From contig JARNGD010000136.1 of NCBI GenBank assembly GCA_031001845.1, positions 34,413-98,412 of the forward strand: a stretch of DNA of 64,000 bases. Reading direction: 5' to 3'. The notes below the pieces were generated by a model. The model saw nothing but the letters and a program-made list of their open reading frames with translations, was not told the origin of the DNA and did no database searches. Shown piece after piece: positions 44,801 through 55,399 of this stretch. The stretch comes from Achaetomiella virescens. Its lineage: Eukaryota > Ascomycota > Sordariomycetes > Sordariales > Chaetomiaceae. Both the position numbers and the translations under genes were made by a program. The first letter of the stretch is position 1, and every line of letters starts with the position of its first letter.

Positions 44801-46808
44801 CGAGGTCAAACATGCGCAATGGAAGGAAAGGCTGCCGTTCATCAAAATGGCTGCATGTGTTGGAGACCGCTGGGACGCGCATGGGCAGACCCTCGGGGCC
44901 ATAGCGGTGACGTCTTGGCGGTCACATTCTCGCCGGACGGCAAGACGCTAGCGTCGGCTTCAGACGACCGGACCATTCGGCTCTGGGATGCAGCGACGGG
45001 CGCGTCCCGGCAGATTCTCAAGGGCCATAGCGATTGTGTTAGTGCAGTCGCGTTCTCGCTAGATAGCAAGATACTCGCGTCGGCTTCAAGCGATGGGACT
45101 GTCCGGCTCTGGGATACAGCGACGGGCGCGCTCCGGCAGACGCTCGAGGGCTATAACGATTGGGCTGGGCCAGTCACCTTCTCGCCGGACAGCAAAAAGC
45201 TTGCGTCAGCTTCAAGCGACAAGACCGTCCGGCTCTGGGATATAGCGACGAGCGCGCCCCCGCAGATACTCGAAGGCCATAGCGATTGGATCTCGGCGGT
45301 CTCGTTTCGCCGGACGGCAAGATGCTCGCGTCGGCTTCAGACGATAAGGCTATCCGGCTCTGGGATGCAGCGACGGGAGTGCTCCGGCACACGCTCGAGG
45401 GCTATAGCAATTACATCTCGGCGGTCGCATTCTCGCTGGACGGCAAGATGCTCGCGTCTGCGTCAGAGGACGGGACCATCCAACTCTGGGATATAGCGAC
45501 AGGCGCGCCCAACAGACGCTTGGGGGCTATAGCCGTAGCATCTTGGCGGTCACCTTCTCTCCTGATAACAAAACACTCGCGTCGGCTTCAGTCCACGGGA
45601 CCGTCCAGCTCTGGGATATAGCGAGGGCGAACCCCGGCAGATGCTCGAAGGCCATAGTGATTGGGCCTCGGCTGTCACCTACTCGCCTGATAGCAAGACA
45701 CTCGCGTCGGCTTCAAACGACGGGACCGTTCGGCTCTGGTATATAGCGACGGGCGAACCCCGGCAGATGCTCGAAGGCCACAGTGATTGGGTCTCGGCCG
45801 TCTTGTTCTCGCCGGACGGCAAGATGCTTGCGTCGGCTTCAAGCGATAGGACTGTTCGGCTCTGGGATGCAGCGATAGGCGCGCTCCGGCAGACCCTCGA
45901 GGGCCATAGTGATTACGTCTTCACGGTCGCGTTTTCGCCGGACGGCAAGACGCTTGCGACGGCTTCAGGCGACCAGACTATTCGGCTCTGGATGCAGCGA
46001 CGGGCGCGCTCCGGCAGACGCTCGAAGGCCATAGCGATAGGATCTCGGCGGTCTTGTTCTCGCCGGATAGCAAGATGCTCGCGTCGGCTTCACATAACAA
46101 GGCTATCCGGCTCTGGGATACAGCGACAGGCGTACTCCGGCAGACGCTCGATGGCCATAGCGATTTAGTCTCAGCGGTCACATTCTCAACAGACGGCAAG
46201 ATACTCGCATCGGCTTCAGACGAGGGACCGTCCGACTCTGGGATACAGCGACGGGCGCGCCCCAACAGACACTCGAGGGCTATAGTCGTAGGATCTTAGC
46301 GGTCACCTTCTCCTCTGATAGCAAAACACTCGCGTCGGCTTCAGTCCACGGGACCGTCCGGCTCTGGGATATAGCGACGGGCGCGCTCCGGCAAACGCTC
46401 GAGGTCCATAGGGATTCGGTCTGTGCGGTCGCGTTCTCGCCGGACGGCAAGATGCTCGCGTCGGCGTCAGAAGACGGGACCATCCTGCTCTGGGATGCAG
46501 CAACGGGCGCGCACCAGCGGACGCTCGACACCAATCTAAACGTTATGGACCTAACATTTTCAGAAGATGGCCAATATCTGAAGACGGACTATGGATCGCT
46601 GAGGCTCCCATCAGCGTCTGTCTCTCCCGACAAGAACTCTTTAGATTATACTCTGTATGTTGATGAAGAGTGGATAACTCTGGATGGAAAGTGTCTTCTG
46701 TGGCTTCCTAGTGATTATAGAGCTACACGTGTAGCTCTGCACGAGAATACGACGGTCTTAGGGCATATGTCTGGAGGACTAACCTTCTTGCAATTCGAAT
46801 TTTCATAG
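41839..46808 (+). CDS. NACHT-WD40 STAND receptor (fungal NLR)
   Basis: Fungal NLRs of this type control non-self recognition and cell death. The order is as follows. A basic, Ser/Pro-rich N-terminus starts at MREKRFKKS. An NWD-type NACHT N-terminal domain begins LWNAAYDSLE (about 42258), with an intron at 42583-42631. The NACHT NTPase has Walker A GHAGTGKTMLL (about 43288) and Walker B FIVDALDE (about 43598). The winged-helix part has LRPLSLSELAVLADLPPD (about 44107). An intron follows at 44620-44666 with a GCTAAT branch site, then 13 WD40 units (about 44900-46535) and a C-terminal cap ending FEFS at 46806. TGA at 43621-43623 replaces an expected Cys codon right after Walker B. Single-base losses shift frame in at least five WD units and several N-terminal places. 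Full length would be about 1,600 aa. Confidence 0.9.
44900..46535 (+). repeat. 13 tandem 126-bp WD40-coding repeats
   Basis: Each unit encodes 42 residues following H-S-D-x-x-x-A-V-x-F-S-P-D-G-K-x-L-A-S-A, then S-x-D-x-T-x-R-L-W-D-x-A-T-G. Units start about every 126 bp from 44900. Most positions are near-invariant, while the residues after HSD and those near positions 28-32 and 37-40 vary from unit to unit. This is the pattern of repeats under concerted evolution with diversifying sites. Confidence 0.9.
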
Positions 46809-47575
46809 CGCTTGATGAACTGATTAATTTGATTTTTTCCTTTTCCCCCTAAGATAGGGATGACAAGGCCTTGCGAAACTCGCCGGCGCTCTATTTCCCA
46901 TCCCTGGCGCCAGTAGCTACGTGAATTCCAAGGAGGAGGGTGCTTCGAGTAGACCAGATTCGGCGCTGCATAATAATCAGCTGGAAATGGGTGCGCTTTA
47001 TGCCTAGCTTGTTAATCTCCTACGTCACGCGATGCAAATCCGCACTTTTCGCATTCTGCTCGAGAAGGCACGGAGACACTTCCCTTCTGTCTTCCTCGAC
47101 TGGCTCGACCGGAAAGGCAGTAGCACGGACCATGACCTTCGACTCCATCGCCATTGGACACTTTAGCGAGGAATTGGTCCATGGTGTGATGGGAGAGAAC
47201 AGCCCGCCGTACGCGCTGCGTACTCTGCCCTGGAAGACCGTCCTGCCCTCGTACCTCATTATATATGCTTCCGGCTGCAGCCCCCATGATTTCCGCAACC
47301 AGCAGATCGGTTTCATGTGCTTGTCGTAAGAGCTCGGCGAACGACTTCCTGGCTTGCGAATAAAGGTGTAGGATGTCCCTGCTGCTACATGGACCAATCA
47401 AATTATATCCAGCGGAGCTCCGTTCCGGCGGCTAGCAAACCCCGCTGATATGTTTCTCGTGTCACGTAACCCCGCAGTTTAGCTGAGCCAATTCTCCCCC
47501 TCCCAAACCCTCGGCTGTCAACAGAACCGATCGTGCAAAGAACCCTAGGATCCAACTATCGCAAAGGCTTCAGAC
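46809..47575. other. Intergenic stretch between NLR and Helo-like gene with unresolved ORFs
   Basis: Three ORFs of 125-130 codons overlap here on both strands (46940-47329 plus; 47012-47401 and 47020-47397 minus). Only one at most could be real and I cannot choose. The minus frame with SFAELLRQAHETDLLVAEIMG looks most protein-like. Confidence 0.35.
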
Positions 47576-48911
47576 ATGGCGGATCCTCTGAGTATTACCG
47601 CATCGGTGGTGGCTGTTGTTACAGCCGCCATTCAGTCAACGAAGTCTCTCTCCGCGACGGGTGAAGCGCTACAAAGATCGCGACAAGACGTTAAACAGGC
47701 TACAACACGAGCTTGAAGATCTCACCACTGTCCTCAGCTCGCTGAAGGAAGCTGCCGATACCGACAAGTCGATGTCGGCTCTCCTCGAAGGCCCTGTGGA
47801 TCGATGCCGCCAAGTATGCCGCGAGTTCGAAGACGCCATGGAAAAGTTCAGCGGAAAGACAAAGACGGGGCTAAGAGACTGGACAAAGATGGAATTCATG
47901 AGGGGCGACATCCATGATTTCATGGACACTCTTGCGAGCTACAAATCGACGATTATGGTCGGCTTGGGTACCATCACCATGTCAGTTTTTTTACCTTGGC
48001 CTACTTGGAACTTAGGCTAACCATCCTCGAGGCATCACTCCAAACTCAGTCATGAAGTTCTTGAAGGTTATAGTGAGATGATTAAAGATACGGCCTATAA
48101 TCTCGAAGTCCGCCTTCAGCGCGTCGAGGCGTTTCTCGCTACAGACAGCCCAAGCGCAGACACGAGCATCGACTTGCAGGATGAGCGAGAGGTGACCAGA
48201 ATATGTCTTCGCATTTGCCAAGACGCCCAATCCTACTCCAATCCTTGCAAGATCGTCAAGCCTCTTTGCGACGAGAAGCGACTCCAAGTCCTATGGGTGC
48301 CGTGCAGAGCCAGTTTGACGGAACTCATGATGACTCAGACGCTAAACGAGAGTCGAAGCATGTTCATAAAAACTATGGACCACCTTCAAGAACGCCTTGC
48401 CTTTGTCACCTCAACTGAGGGCGCTGAACGCGAACGACAGATGTCACGATTGCTTGAGGATATCAGCGCCTCCAAGAAATGTCTGGAAGTGTGTCAGATG
48501 GCAACCGACCAAGTGCATCATCATCGGAAGATACACACTATTGGGGAGGTAATTGCCGATGATGACACAGATCAAGTGGTCGTCACAACTCTCGCCGATC
48601 TCTTTGATGTCAGAAAGGTATTGGCCAAGAATCGGTCGGCACAGCTGGTTGGCTCGATGGCAGACGAGACGCTTCAGAAGGTGTCCAGGGATCGTTATAG
48701 CAGCCGGTTCGGCGCTGTGACTGGTCAACCTGGGCACGTACAAACCGACACCACCCCCCCATCCTCACATCCTGGGGTCCGTCGGGAGGGCACACGACGT
48801 CCAGATCCAGTCACAAAACACAGACAGCCGGCAAGTGCGGAAATGACACACGGCAGTCCATCCCCGAATGAGGCGAGGAAACGCGCTGCTGAAGGTGAAG
48901 GTGGTATATGA
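47576..48911 (+). CDS. Helo-like N-terminal domain protein
   Basis: Helo-like domains are N-terminal helical bundles that, in related fungal proteins, act as membrane-targeting cell-death effectors or their inert relatives. It starts MADPLSITASVVAVVTAAIQ at 47576, the standard opening of this fungal N-terminal family. The helices RLQHELEDLTTVLSSLKEA (about 47693) and DRCRQVCREFEDAMEKF follow. An intron (47981-48049) separates a second helical part (MIKDTAYNLEVRLQRVEAFL; AERERQMSRLLEDISASKKCLEVCQMA). The C-terminal 70 residues are polar and low-complexity and end AAEGEGGI at 48911. One extra G near 47661 (GGG for GG) breaks the frame near residue 30. The gene lies 0.77 kb downstream of the NLR on the same strand. 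I do not recognise an amyloid motif in its tail. Confidence 0.8.
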
Positions 48912-49542
48912 CGATAGGTGGTAAATGAATAAAAGATTTCTTGTCCTTTTCTACGCACCGGCCCGATACGGCACAGACACGATGCCTGATGTCAGATGTA
49001 CTGCTCACAGAAAGGCAATATGTATACCCTAGCTTCACAGTTCCAATCTCTGACGAATAGCTGGTTCGTGCACTCGGCGAGGCAAGCGGCGTCATCGAAA
49101 CGTCCTTCACCTGGGAATCGACGGGAACATGACAGCCAGCTCAAGCGCATCTCCGGAAAAGAAGCCCAGCCTGCAGAGACCTCTCGAAACTTCCGTTGTG
49201 GAGGTCCTTATACGCGAGACGACGAGTCGTGATGCGAACCTCCGATTTATGGCCGTCGTCCACGCATGGAAAAAGGTTGACGGCTCCTGTGGACATCGAA
49301 CGTCACATTGTTCTTCGTCGCGGCGCAGGACACGCTAGATGGAGCAGTCACACTGGCGCGGGGCCGTGACGTCTGTGATTAAGAACTCCTGGTCTTTGAA
49401 GAATCACACTGATCGGTCTAATCCCGGTATTGCTGAAGTACTCATTGGTATAGCTCCAGCCGGCACTCTTCCGGTCTCACGTATCTCTCAAGGTTAACTC
49501 AAGGCGTTGTCCATTTAGCTCCATCCAACCGTCCGCCCAGTA
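48912..49542. other. Unassigned stretch before the MITE
   Basis: Short ORFs only; no recognisable feature. TA at 49541-49542 is the left target copy of the following element. Confidence 0.4.
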
Positions 49543-49964
49543 ACGTGCTTTATAAGCGAGTGGTCACTTCAGAACCCCATGTATAGCCCTGAAAATACAC
49601 AACAGTCAAAATCACCAAGTCTTGATTGAATTCTCTATAATGTTTTGTAACGGGCTAGGCCTCTGTGTGGCATTGACTGTGCCTGCGCCAGAGTTGTTTC
49701 AGTGGGAACTGACGAGTTGACAGACCGTCTGTCAACCTGTGCATGCCTTTTGGCGCAACGGTATGATGTGTCAGTTCCCCGCATTAGTGAACAATCACCT
49801 GGACCGTTGCAACTGTGACTTCTAGTGAATAGAGACACTAGTTTAATAAATTTGAAGAATTCTATCATAATTTTGGTGATTCTGTCTGTCGTGTGTTTTC
49901 AGGGTTATGTATGGGGTTCTAAAGTGACCACTCCCTATATTGACCACTCGCGTATAAAGTACGT
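49543..49964. mobile_element. MITE with long inverted arms and pogo A-like ends
   Basis: This 422-bp element is flanked by TA (49541-49542, 49965-49966). The arms at 49543-about 49636 and about 49856-49964 are imperfect reverse complements sharing GCGAGTGGTCA, AGAACCCCAT and the ATCACCAA words. The tip ACGTGCTTTATAAGCGAGTG resembles the pogo A terminus ACGTGTATGATAAGCGAGTG. No coding capacity is present. The non-palindromic centre (about 49640-49850) begins TGTAACGGGCTAGGCC, the opening of the TGTAACGG LTR family, so the centre may itself derive from an LTR fragment. Confidence 0.78.
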
Positions 49965-49988
49965 TAAGTCATCCGTCTCAAGAGCCAG

Positions 49989-50930
49989 TCAACGCGGTGA
50001 AACTGGCAGACATTGCTCGCTCCAAACCACCGAGTTCCAGCCAATCTCGCCCCACTCAAGCACCTCATTCCACTTGTAATTGTCATCAGTAGGCGAAATC
50101 CAGGAGCAGGGGTATTCCATGCCCGAAATTGAGGAGAGACGTGATGGGCCAACCTTGAGATGTAACCTCTGACGAGGCAAGGCAGAAGGAGCCGGAAAAG
50201 GTGTCATCTTCTTGGCCGAAGACCGAGCTCTCTACGAATGAGACGTCGTCCAAGGCCATATCCAGGCTGTGGAGGCAGCTTACGACAGAGACATGTAAAT
50301 GCTCAAGCCGCTTCTTTCTCTCACTATCATTGTCGATGCGGTGGGGCGAGGTGCTGACACAGTCGAACATCTCGACTTCGTAGTTGACCCGGTCTACCCA
50401 AGCCACCGGCCAAACGCCATTGTGCTGATTGAAGAAGGAAATGGCTCCGCGGAAGGGCTGGGAGTGCCCTGAGGTCGAGACCCGGCACGTCCAACTGGCA
50501 AAGTAGACGCTCCACTCGCGGTAGTGGCCGTTGAGCCGCGCGACCATGAGCGCTATTGTCTCAGTATCGTAGCCCGGGGTGTTGGCAATGTTGTACTAAT
50601 ATTTCGCCTTTTCCTTGATTGCCTTGAACCTCTGGCTGCCCATCTATTGTGAAAAGTGTCAGTGCTGCCCGAGAGAGAGATGGATCCGCACTTACGCCGA
50701 TGAGGGGCGGCCATCGTGACGACTTCATGACCAATAGAAGAGAGCGAGAGTTCCAACCGGCAGGGGAGAGGAAGGTCTCGAGATAGAATATTAGCAACAG
50801 CCACTGCCTTTGTTGCAAATGTGTGACGTTCCGGATGAGGAATCGCCATGCCATACAGTAACCAGGTGGCGAGTGCGGCAAGTGGCAGGCCGCAGTCTAC
50901 TAGCGGAGGAACTTCGGCGAGTGTGAGCAA
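49989..50930 (-). CDS. Unknown protein, two exons (uncertain)
   Basis: I do not recognise this protein. On the minus strand a segment with LLVMKSSRWPPLIG is followed by an intron with good borders (GTAAGTGCGG...CACAATAG, about 50647-50697). The second exon has MGSQRFKAIKEKAKY, a stop, then NIANTPGYDTETIALMVARLNGHYREWSVYFASWTCRV and WPVAWVDRVNYEVEMFDCV. After a frame change near 50150 comes MEYPCSWISPTDDNYKWNEVLEWGEIGWNS. The Trp-rich tail in two joined frames looks genuinely coding. The first exon and start are unclear. No signal peptide or transmembrane segment is evident. Confidence 0.45.
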
Positions 50931-52187
50931 TGGCCACCACTACGCTGCTAAGCTCTGAGGGACCTATATATGGGGAAAGGAAGCGGTTCGGAGGACCGAG
51001 ATCCTTGCCGAACGCGATTATAGGCTTTCGACAAATGACGATTTCTGCGGGAAACCGTTTCAGTAATTTTGAGGGATGATCATGTCGCGCTGCAACGCTA
51101 GGCCAAAATAACTGCAAAGGATACAGAGGCGGCGTATCGAAACAACGATGTCATATTCCTGCGAATGATTAGCACGCGTCTTGCGGAGGAAATAACTCTC
51201 CTGCCTTTATTCAGGAGAGAAATCTGACAGCCGCATTCGGCCGCCCACCTCCTCCACCCTGTTACTCTTCGTCTTGTCGGTAACGAGACTCTTCACGATG
51301 CGAACCAGCTGAGGCGGGCTGGATGCCATATCCTCAAGCAAATTCGTCGTTCTTCACTTATACGATAACCGATTTGAGCCATTGTTCGACACCAGACTAC
51401 TAAAGAATATGGCCACCCAACGCAAACGTCCGAACACGTCGTCCATAAAGACGAAGTGGGCCGTGTCAGATGGGGAAAACACCGTCTGGCCTGGTGAGAG
51501 GACGGCGCATTTCCGTTTGGTCCCGGTATTACACTGCGGATGTGGAGGACCGACTTCGTCCCTGCACGGCTGGCCGCACTTCGAGCAGCGCCTTCGCGTG
51601 TCTGTTCTTAATCGACAACGCGATGCGACCAACCCCTTAGTGCGCGTAAAGATAGCACGGGTGTACGGCCGTCGAGATGAGCGCGTTCCTGGGGCGTCAC
51701 TGTGTCTGATTCATTCGCCAGCTGCGATGGTTTCCTTGACCTGAGGTGGTGCAGACTCGTCGCGTCGCTAACTGATTAGTCCCGCGGTGGGACCTTAGTC
51801 TTCGCGCCAACGACTTTGATATTGGCCAGCCTGTTCCCTCCATTGCTCTGCTCTCAAAAACGAAGTCTGTAAGAGAGAGACCACGAGAATAGACTTTCAG
51901 GAGAAAACTGTGGACCCATATGTACATGTGCATGGGCCAGTTGCCAGGAGCGAAGCGCGTCGGTCGCCGCAAGCATTCGCGCCAAGCATTCGCGCCACGC
52001 ACCCACTCCACGCTTCGCGCAACGTTCTCCTATTCGCTGAGCGCCGCTGACTTTTTCACCCTAAATTTACCGCCTTGTCAACTCGAGGTTTGCCTTAATT
52101 TATTGCTCCGCGCACCATTCCACCTGCTGTGGGGCTCGGTTGCTTGCGAACAGTCAACTGTCCGGCGTGTGTTACTTGTATCGAACC
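50931..52187. other. Unassigned stretch upstream of the kinase gene
   Basis: Overlapping ORFs at 51354-51744 on both strands are mutually exclusive and unrecognised. The plus frame that opens at 51920 is continuous with the kinase gene, but its first 90 codons look non-coding. Confidence 0.4.
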
Positions 52188-53792
52188 ATGGGTGCTCCTG
52201 GTGGTCCGGTACAAGCAGCACTTCTCCTCTTCTGACCACCACCCTCGAGATTCTTGATCAATGTGACGAAATATGCCGACGACTCACCATCTGGTGCGCG
52301 ACCCAGCACCCCCACGATGAACCTCTGACGATTCTGCTACGCAACCACATAGAGGCTTTGGTGGCCGATGTGCAGAGCCTCAAGTTTCCACATTTCTGGA
52401 CTTCGGTTGGACATCGGTACATCAGATGGGATGCATTCTCCACTGAGCTTATCCAAACCTTGGACAGTATTAAAATACGACTTGTGGAGACACTGGAACT
52501 CCAGGATTTCCACAGTCATGAAGAACGTGGGGGTCATGACGGCGCCCTGAACACTCTCTTTGCATCCACGTTCATTCTCGGCGCAAATGCTTGCCCCGAT
52601 GCGGCCCGTGCCCACTACAATGAGGACAAGCTCATTCGTATCGGCCTTGAACTCAAGGAGCTTGTTGACGAAGTCCTCCCGGCCTCTGTTCGTGATAAGA
52701 TCTCTCAACAAGATGCCTTTAACCTGTTCTTGTAAGAGCATCCCCATGCTGGACAACGACGAAACTTGGCGTGGCAACTGATCCAAGGATTTTTAGGCCG
52801 AAAATCACGAGGTGTTTCGTCAAGGTCGAGAGACAATTCCGCCCTCGTTACGTCCACACGTACGACTCATTCCTGGATGCTCCTTACACAATCGACGTGA
52901 CAGCCTTGCCGTGCTCGGGAAGTTACGCCGTCGTCAGAAAGTTCAACCACAGACGAAACGGTGAAGCTCTTGCTATCAAGACTTTCCCCAAAGTTTTCGA
53001 CGACGAGACCACGTGCAAAATCCTGAGGGAGATCGGCATTCTTGAGGGTGCGACCATAAAAACATCGTCCGGCTCATTGAAGCATTCCGAACCAAGGATG
53101 ATGGCCACTCTATGCACTTGGTTATCGCCCATGGGCGCCATGCACGCTCCAGGATTTTTCTCCACATGAGTGAGTCGGTGAGAGCGACCCGGTGCGCTTG
53201 GTTTCAGCCGGGTTCCGTGGAGTCGGATCGCTGTATCTACCGCTTCATGTACGAGCTCGCCGATGCGGTCAACTATCTCCACAACAAGTCGATCAAGCAC
53301 AAGGACATCAAGCCCGAGAACATTCTCCTGTACCGCGAAGGAAGTGCTGCTGAGGTCACGCCACTGATCACCGATTTTTGTGTGAGCAAGGTATTCACCA
53401 AAGACGCCAGGACCAACTACACGCTTAGTACGATGATATACCTGGCACCAGAGCAGTGGGACAGGAAGTCCAGCACTCTCAAAGCAGATGTTTGGCAGCT
53501 AGGTTGTTGCTTTGCCGAGCTCCTTGCGTTTGCTGGAGGCGGCGAATCAGCCCATGTCAAGCTGGTGAACAGTTACATGAGGAGCGCGGACGGGAACTGC
53601 TCGTACAGCATCGCGAAGGAATACTCTCAATTTATGGGCGCACTTGGCAAAATCTGTATGCGGGGCAATTCTATGCTGAGGCGAGTATATGGTATCGTTA
53701 CTGGGATGTTGGACTTGGATCCGTCTCAGCGCCTCGACATTGACTGGGTGCGCGCTACACTCTCCAGTCTTCCTGGCCTCGCGAGAGCATGA
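52188..53792 (+). CDS. Serine/threonine protein kinase with N-terminal fungal helical domain
   Basis: It starts MGAPGGPVQAALLL at 52188, then after one base change continues TTTLEILDQCDEICRRL. This N-terminal helical region of about 170 residues (WTSVGHRYIRWDAF, IRIGLELKELVDEVLP) resembles other fungal cell-death-associated N-domains, which is an inference. An intron (GTAAGAGCATC...GATCCAAG, about 52731-52788) leads to the kinase: a glycine-loop-like SGSYAVVRKF (about 52915), ALAIKTF (Lys), ILREIGILEG, a shift near 53055, IVRLIEAF, IKHKDIKPENILL (about 53290), ITDFCVSKVF (about 53370), YLAPEQW, KADVWQLGC. It stops at 53790. The DFG motif is DFC, which would hamper Mg binding if real. All other catalytic residues are present. 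Confidence 0.83.
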
Positions 53793-54299
53793 AAGCCGGT
53801 CGGTCACCCAACGATTGGCAACTCGTTGTCTTCTTTGGCTGTCTCTGATTTATTCTTTCTTTTTGTTCCTCCCTTCTTGTTCGTTTATTTCCTTTTTCCC
53901 ACTTCCTTTCTAGAGACTAAAAACGGATAGTACTGGGATTGGATTTGGTTGGACTGGGTGAAGGCAAAGCCAAGCGAGGGATAGATTGGACTTTGGATGG
54001 CAACAAAAACTCCAGAAAGTAACTAGTAGATAGAATTAGAACGCCTCATTCTTCATGGGCCTGGACTTCAGTTACAGCAGATCTAACGGGCTGGGCGCCG
54101 CGTAGAGTTGCAGAGGCCTGGGCTGGCAGCCGCTTCTTCGTCATGGGCCGCAGCAATATTGGCCATGCCCGTCCGAGGCGGGGAGAGAGCGTTGAACTGA
54201 AAGGCACTGAGAAGTTGGGCCTCCGAGGCTCCACTGTCAGGGATGCTCAGGAGATTGACAATCAGCAAGACCCCATGGCAACGTGGCCCAGCCAATTCA
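53793..54299. other. Kinase 3' flank and unassigned minus-strand frame
   Basis: A TTC/TTT-rich stretch lies directly after the kinase stop. A minus-strand frame at 54046-54295 (Ala/Pro-rich) may be linker sequence of the adjoining HET/Helo-like patchwork; not supported independently. Confidence 0.35.
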
Positions 54300-54663
54300 G
54301 CCGTTATAACAGCAAGCTCTTTACTTATAGTCTATTCTGTCGGAGAGCCAAAGCTGGTAGTTCTGTTGCTGGACAGTCTGACTGAGTGTTGCAATCCATG
54401 AGATACCTCTTGTATGTTGTTGGTCATTACATCGTGCTGACTGGTCTAAAGTCTGGAGTGTACTTGTTCTTGACGAGCGCGCACCACGCCGCCGGTATAT
54501 ATCTATTTTGGGTATGGTGCTCATGACTCCCGTCTGTGGTCATGTCCATCGCGTTCAATGTTGTGCTCACCAGCGGATTGCCTGGCAATATGTTCTGGAA
54601 ACCTGGAGACGCAACGGGTGGAGAGCATTCTACACGGGATTGTCTCGAAACCGCATACCACAA
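54300..54663 (-). pseudogene. Fused fragments of Helo-like linker and HET C-flank
   Basis: 54300-54415 repeats the coiled-coil linker at 55620-55720 at the nucleotide level (CTATTCTGTCGGAG.GCCAAA and the following 70 bp). 54420-54640 repeats 36230-36440 of the HET relic (shared minus-strand MDMTTDG..EHHT block and KNKYTPDF). Two unrelated source modules are thus joined within 5 bp. No intact frame is present. Confidence 0.65.
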
Positions 54664-54689
54664 GCAGCTCGTGCGCCAAGACAGCCTTC

Positions 54690-55382
54690 TTAATGATCTA
54701 AGTTATCTGGAACCACGGTTGCCGTTGAAGGTTGAGCACGGGCGACCAATCCCCAAGATCAGAACAGTGTCTCGCGCCTTTGAGCGTTCGGCCATGTGAG
54801 AGTAAATTGCCGGTCTTGCGGAGCAACAAGAGGGCCCTTCCAATTCCTCAGTCTGTTCCCCGAGCCAGACGATGACCCTGCGCGCCAAGAATAGATAGTG
54901 TCAGAACCAACGGGCAATTCGGGCCAATATTGCGGCAGAGAAATTGTTTTGGTCGATGCATAGGGCATCCACCCACAGCATGCGTGGCTGGGAGTGGTGG
55001 CGCAGGCGCATCAGGGCCGAGTGGAGGTTCTTGTGACGTTTGCTCGTAGTCCGTCCACGGTGATGAGGTTGCGGGAAGTCTCGTGCTCCCACGTGTAAGA
55101 CAGAGCGTCGTATCTCGTCCGCCAGGACCTGGCGACGTTGATCAGGCGACAGCGGATCTCATCGGTGCCCGAGCCCGGCTCTAGGATGAGTGCACGGAAA
55201 TCGTACGGGAAGATGATGGGCTGGCGAGCTGGAGCATCCTGCACCATGGGCTCGCGCCGTATCGTTGTCGTGAGCACCTGCATACCTGCAAGGATATATG
55301 GGAGGAGCAGCGTGGCCTTGCCAAAAGATCTCTTATCGACTTCGAGAGGGCGCGGAGACTGTGACCAATGGATCAGAGACAA
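54690..55382 (-). pseudogene. HET-domain N-terminal fragment
   Basis: The minus strand has FPYDFRALILEPGSGTDEIR (about 55205), the first HET block TRYDALSYTWEHETS (about 55100) and the second block MLWVDALCIDQNN (about 54980). VIVWLGEQTEE (about 54880) follows, and then the frame decays near 54700. The third HET block (W..R.W..QE) is missing. Frame breaks occur near 55040 and 54900. It is truncated and probably non-functional. Confidence 0.75.
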
Positions 55383-55399
55383 ATGCCCCTCGAGTTAAC

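Noticed and set aside
44900..46535. Regular direct repeats that could suggest a CRISPR-like or satellite array
   Set aside because: The 126-bp period encodes 42-residue WD40 units in a gene with an upstream NACHT domain; there are no spacers.
46940..47401. Three overlapping ORFs of 125-130 codons on both strands
   Set aside because: They are mutually exclusive and none has a recognisable domain or splice support.
51354..51744. Overlapping ORFs on both strands (92 and 120 codons)
   Set aside because: There is no motif beyond a few Cys residues, and neither can be preferred.
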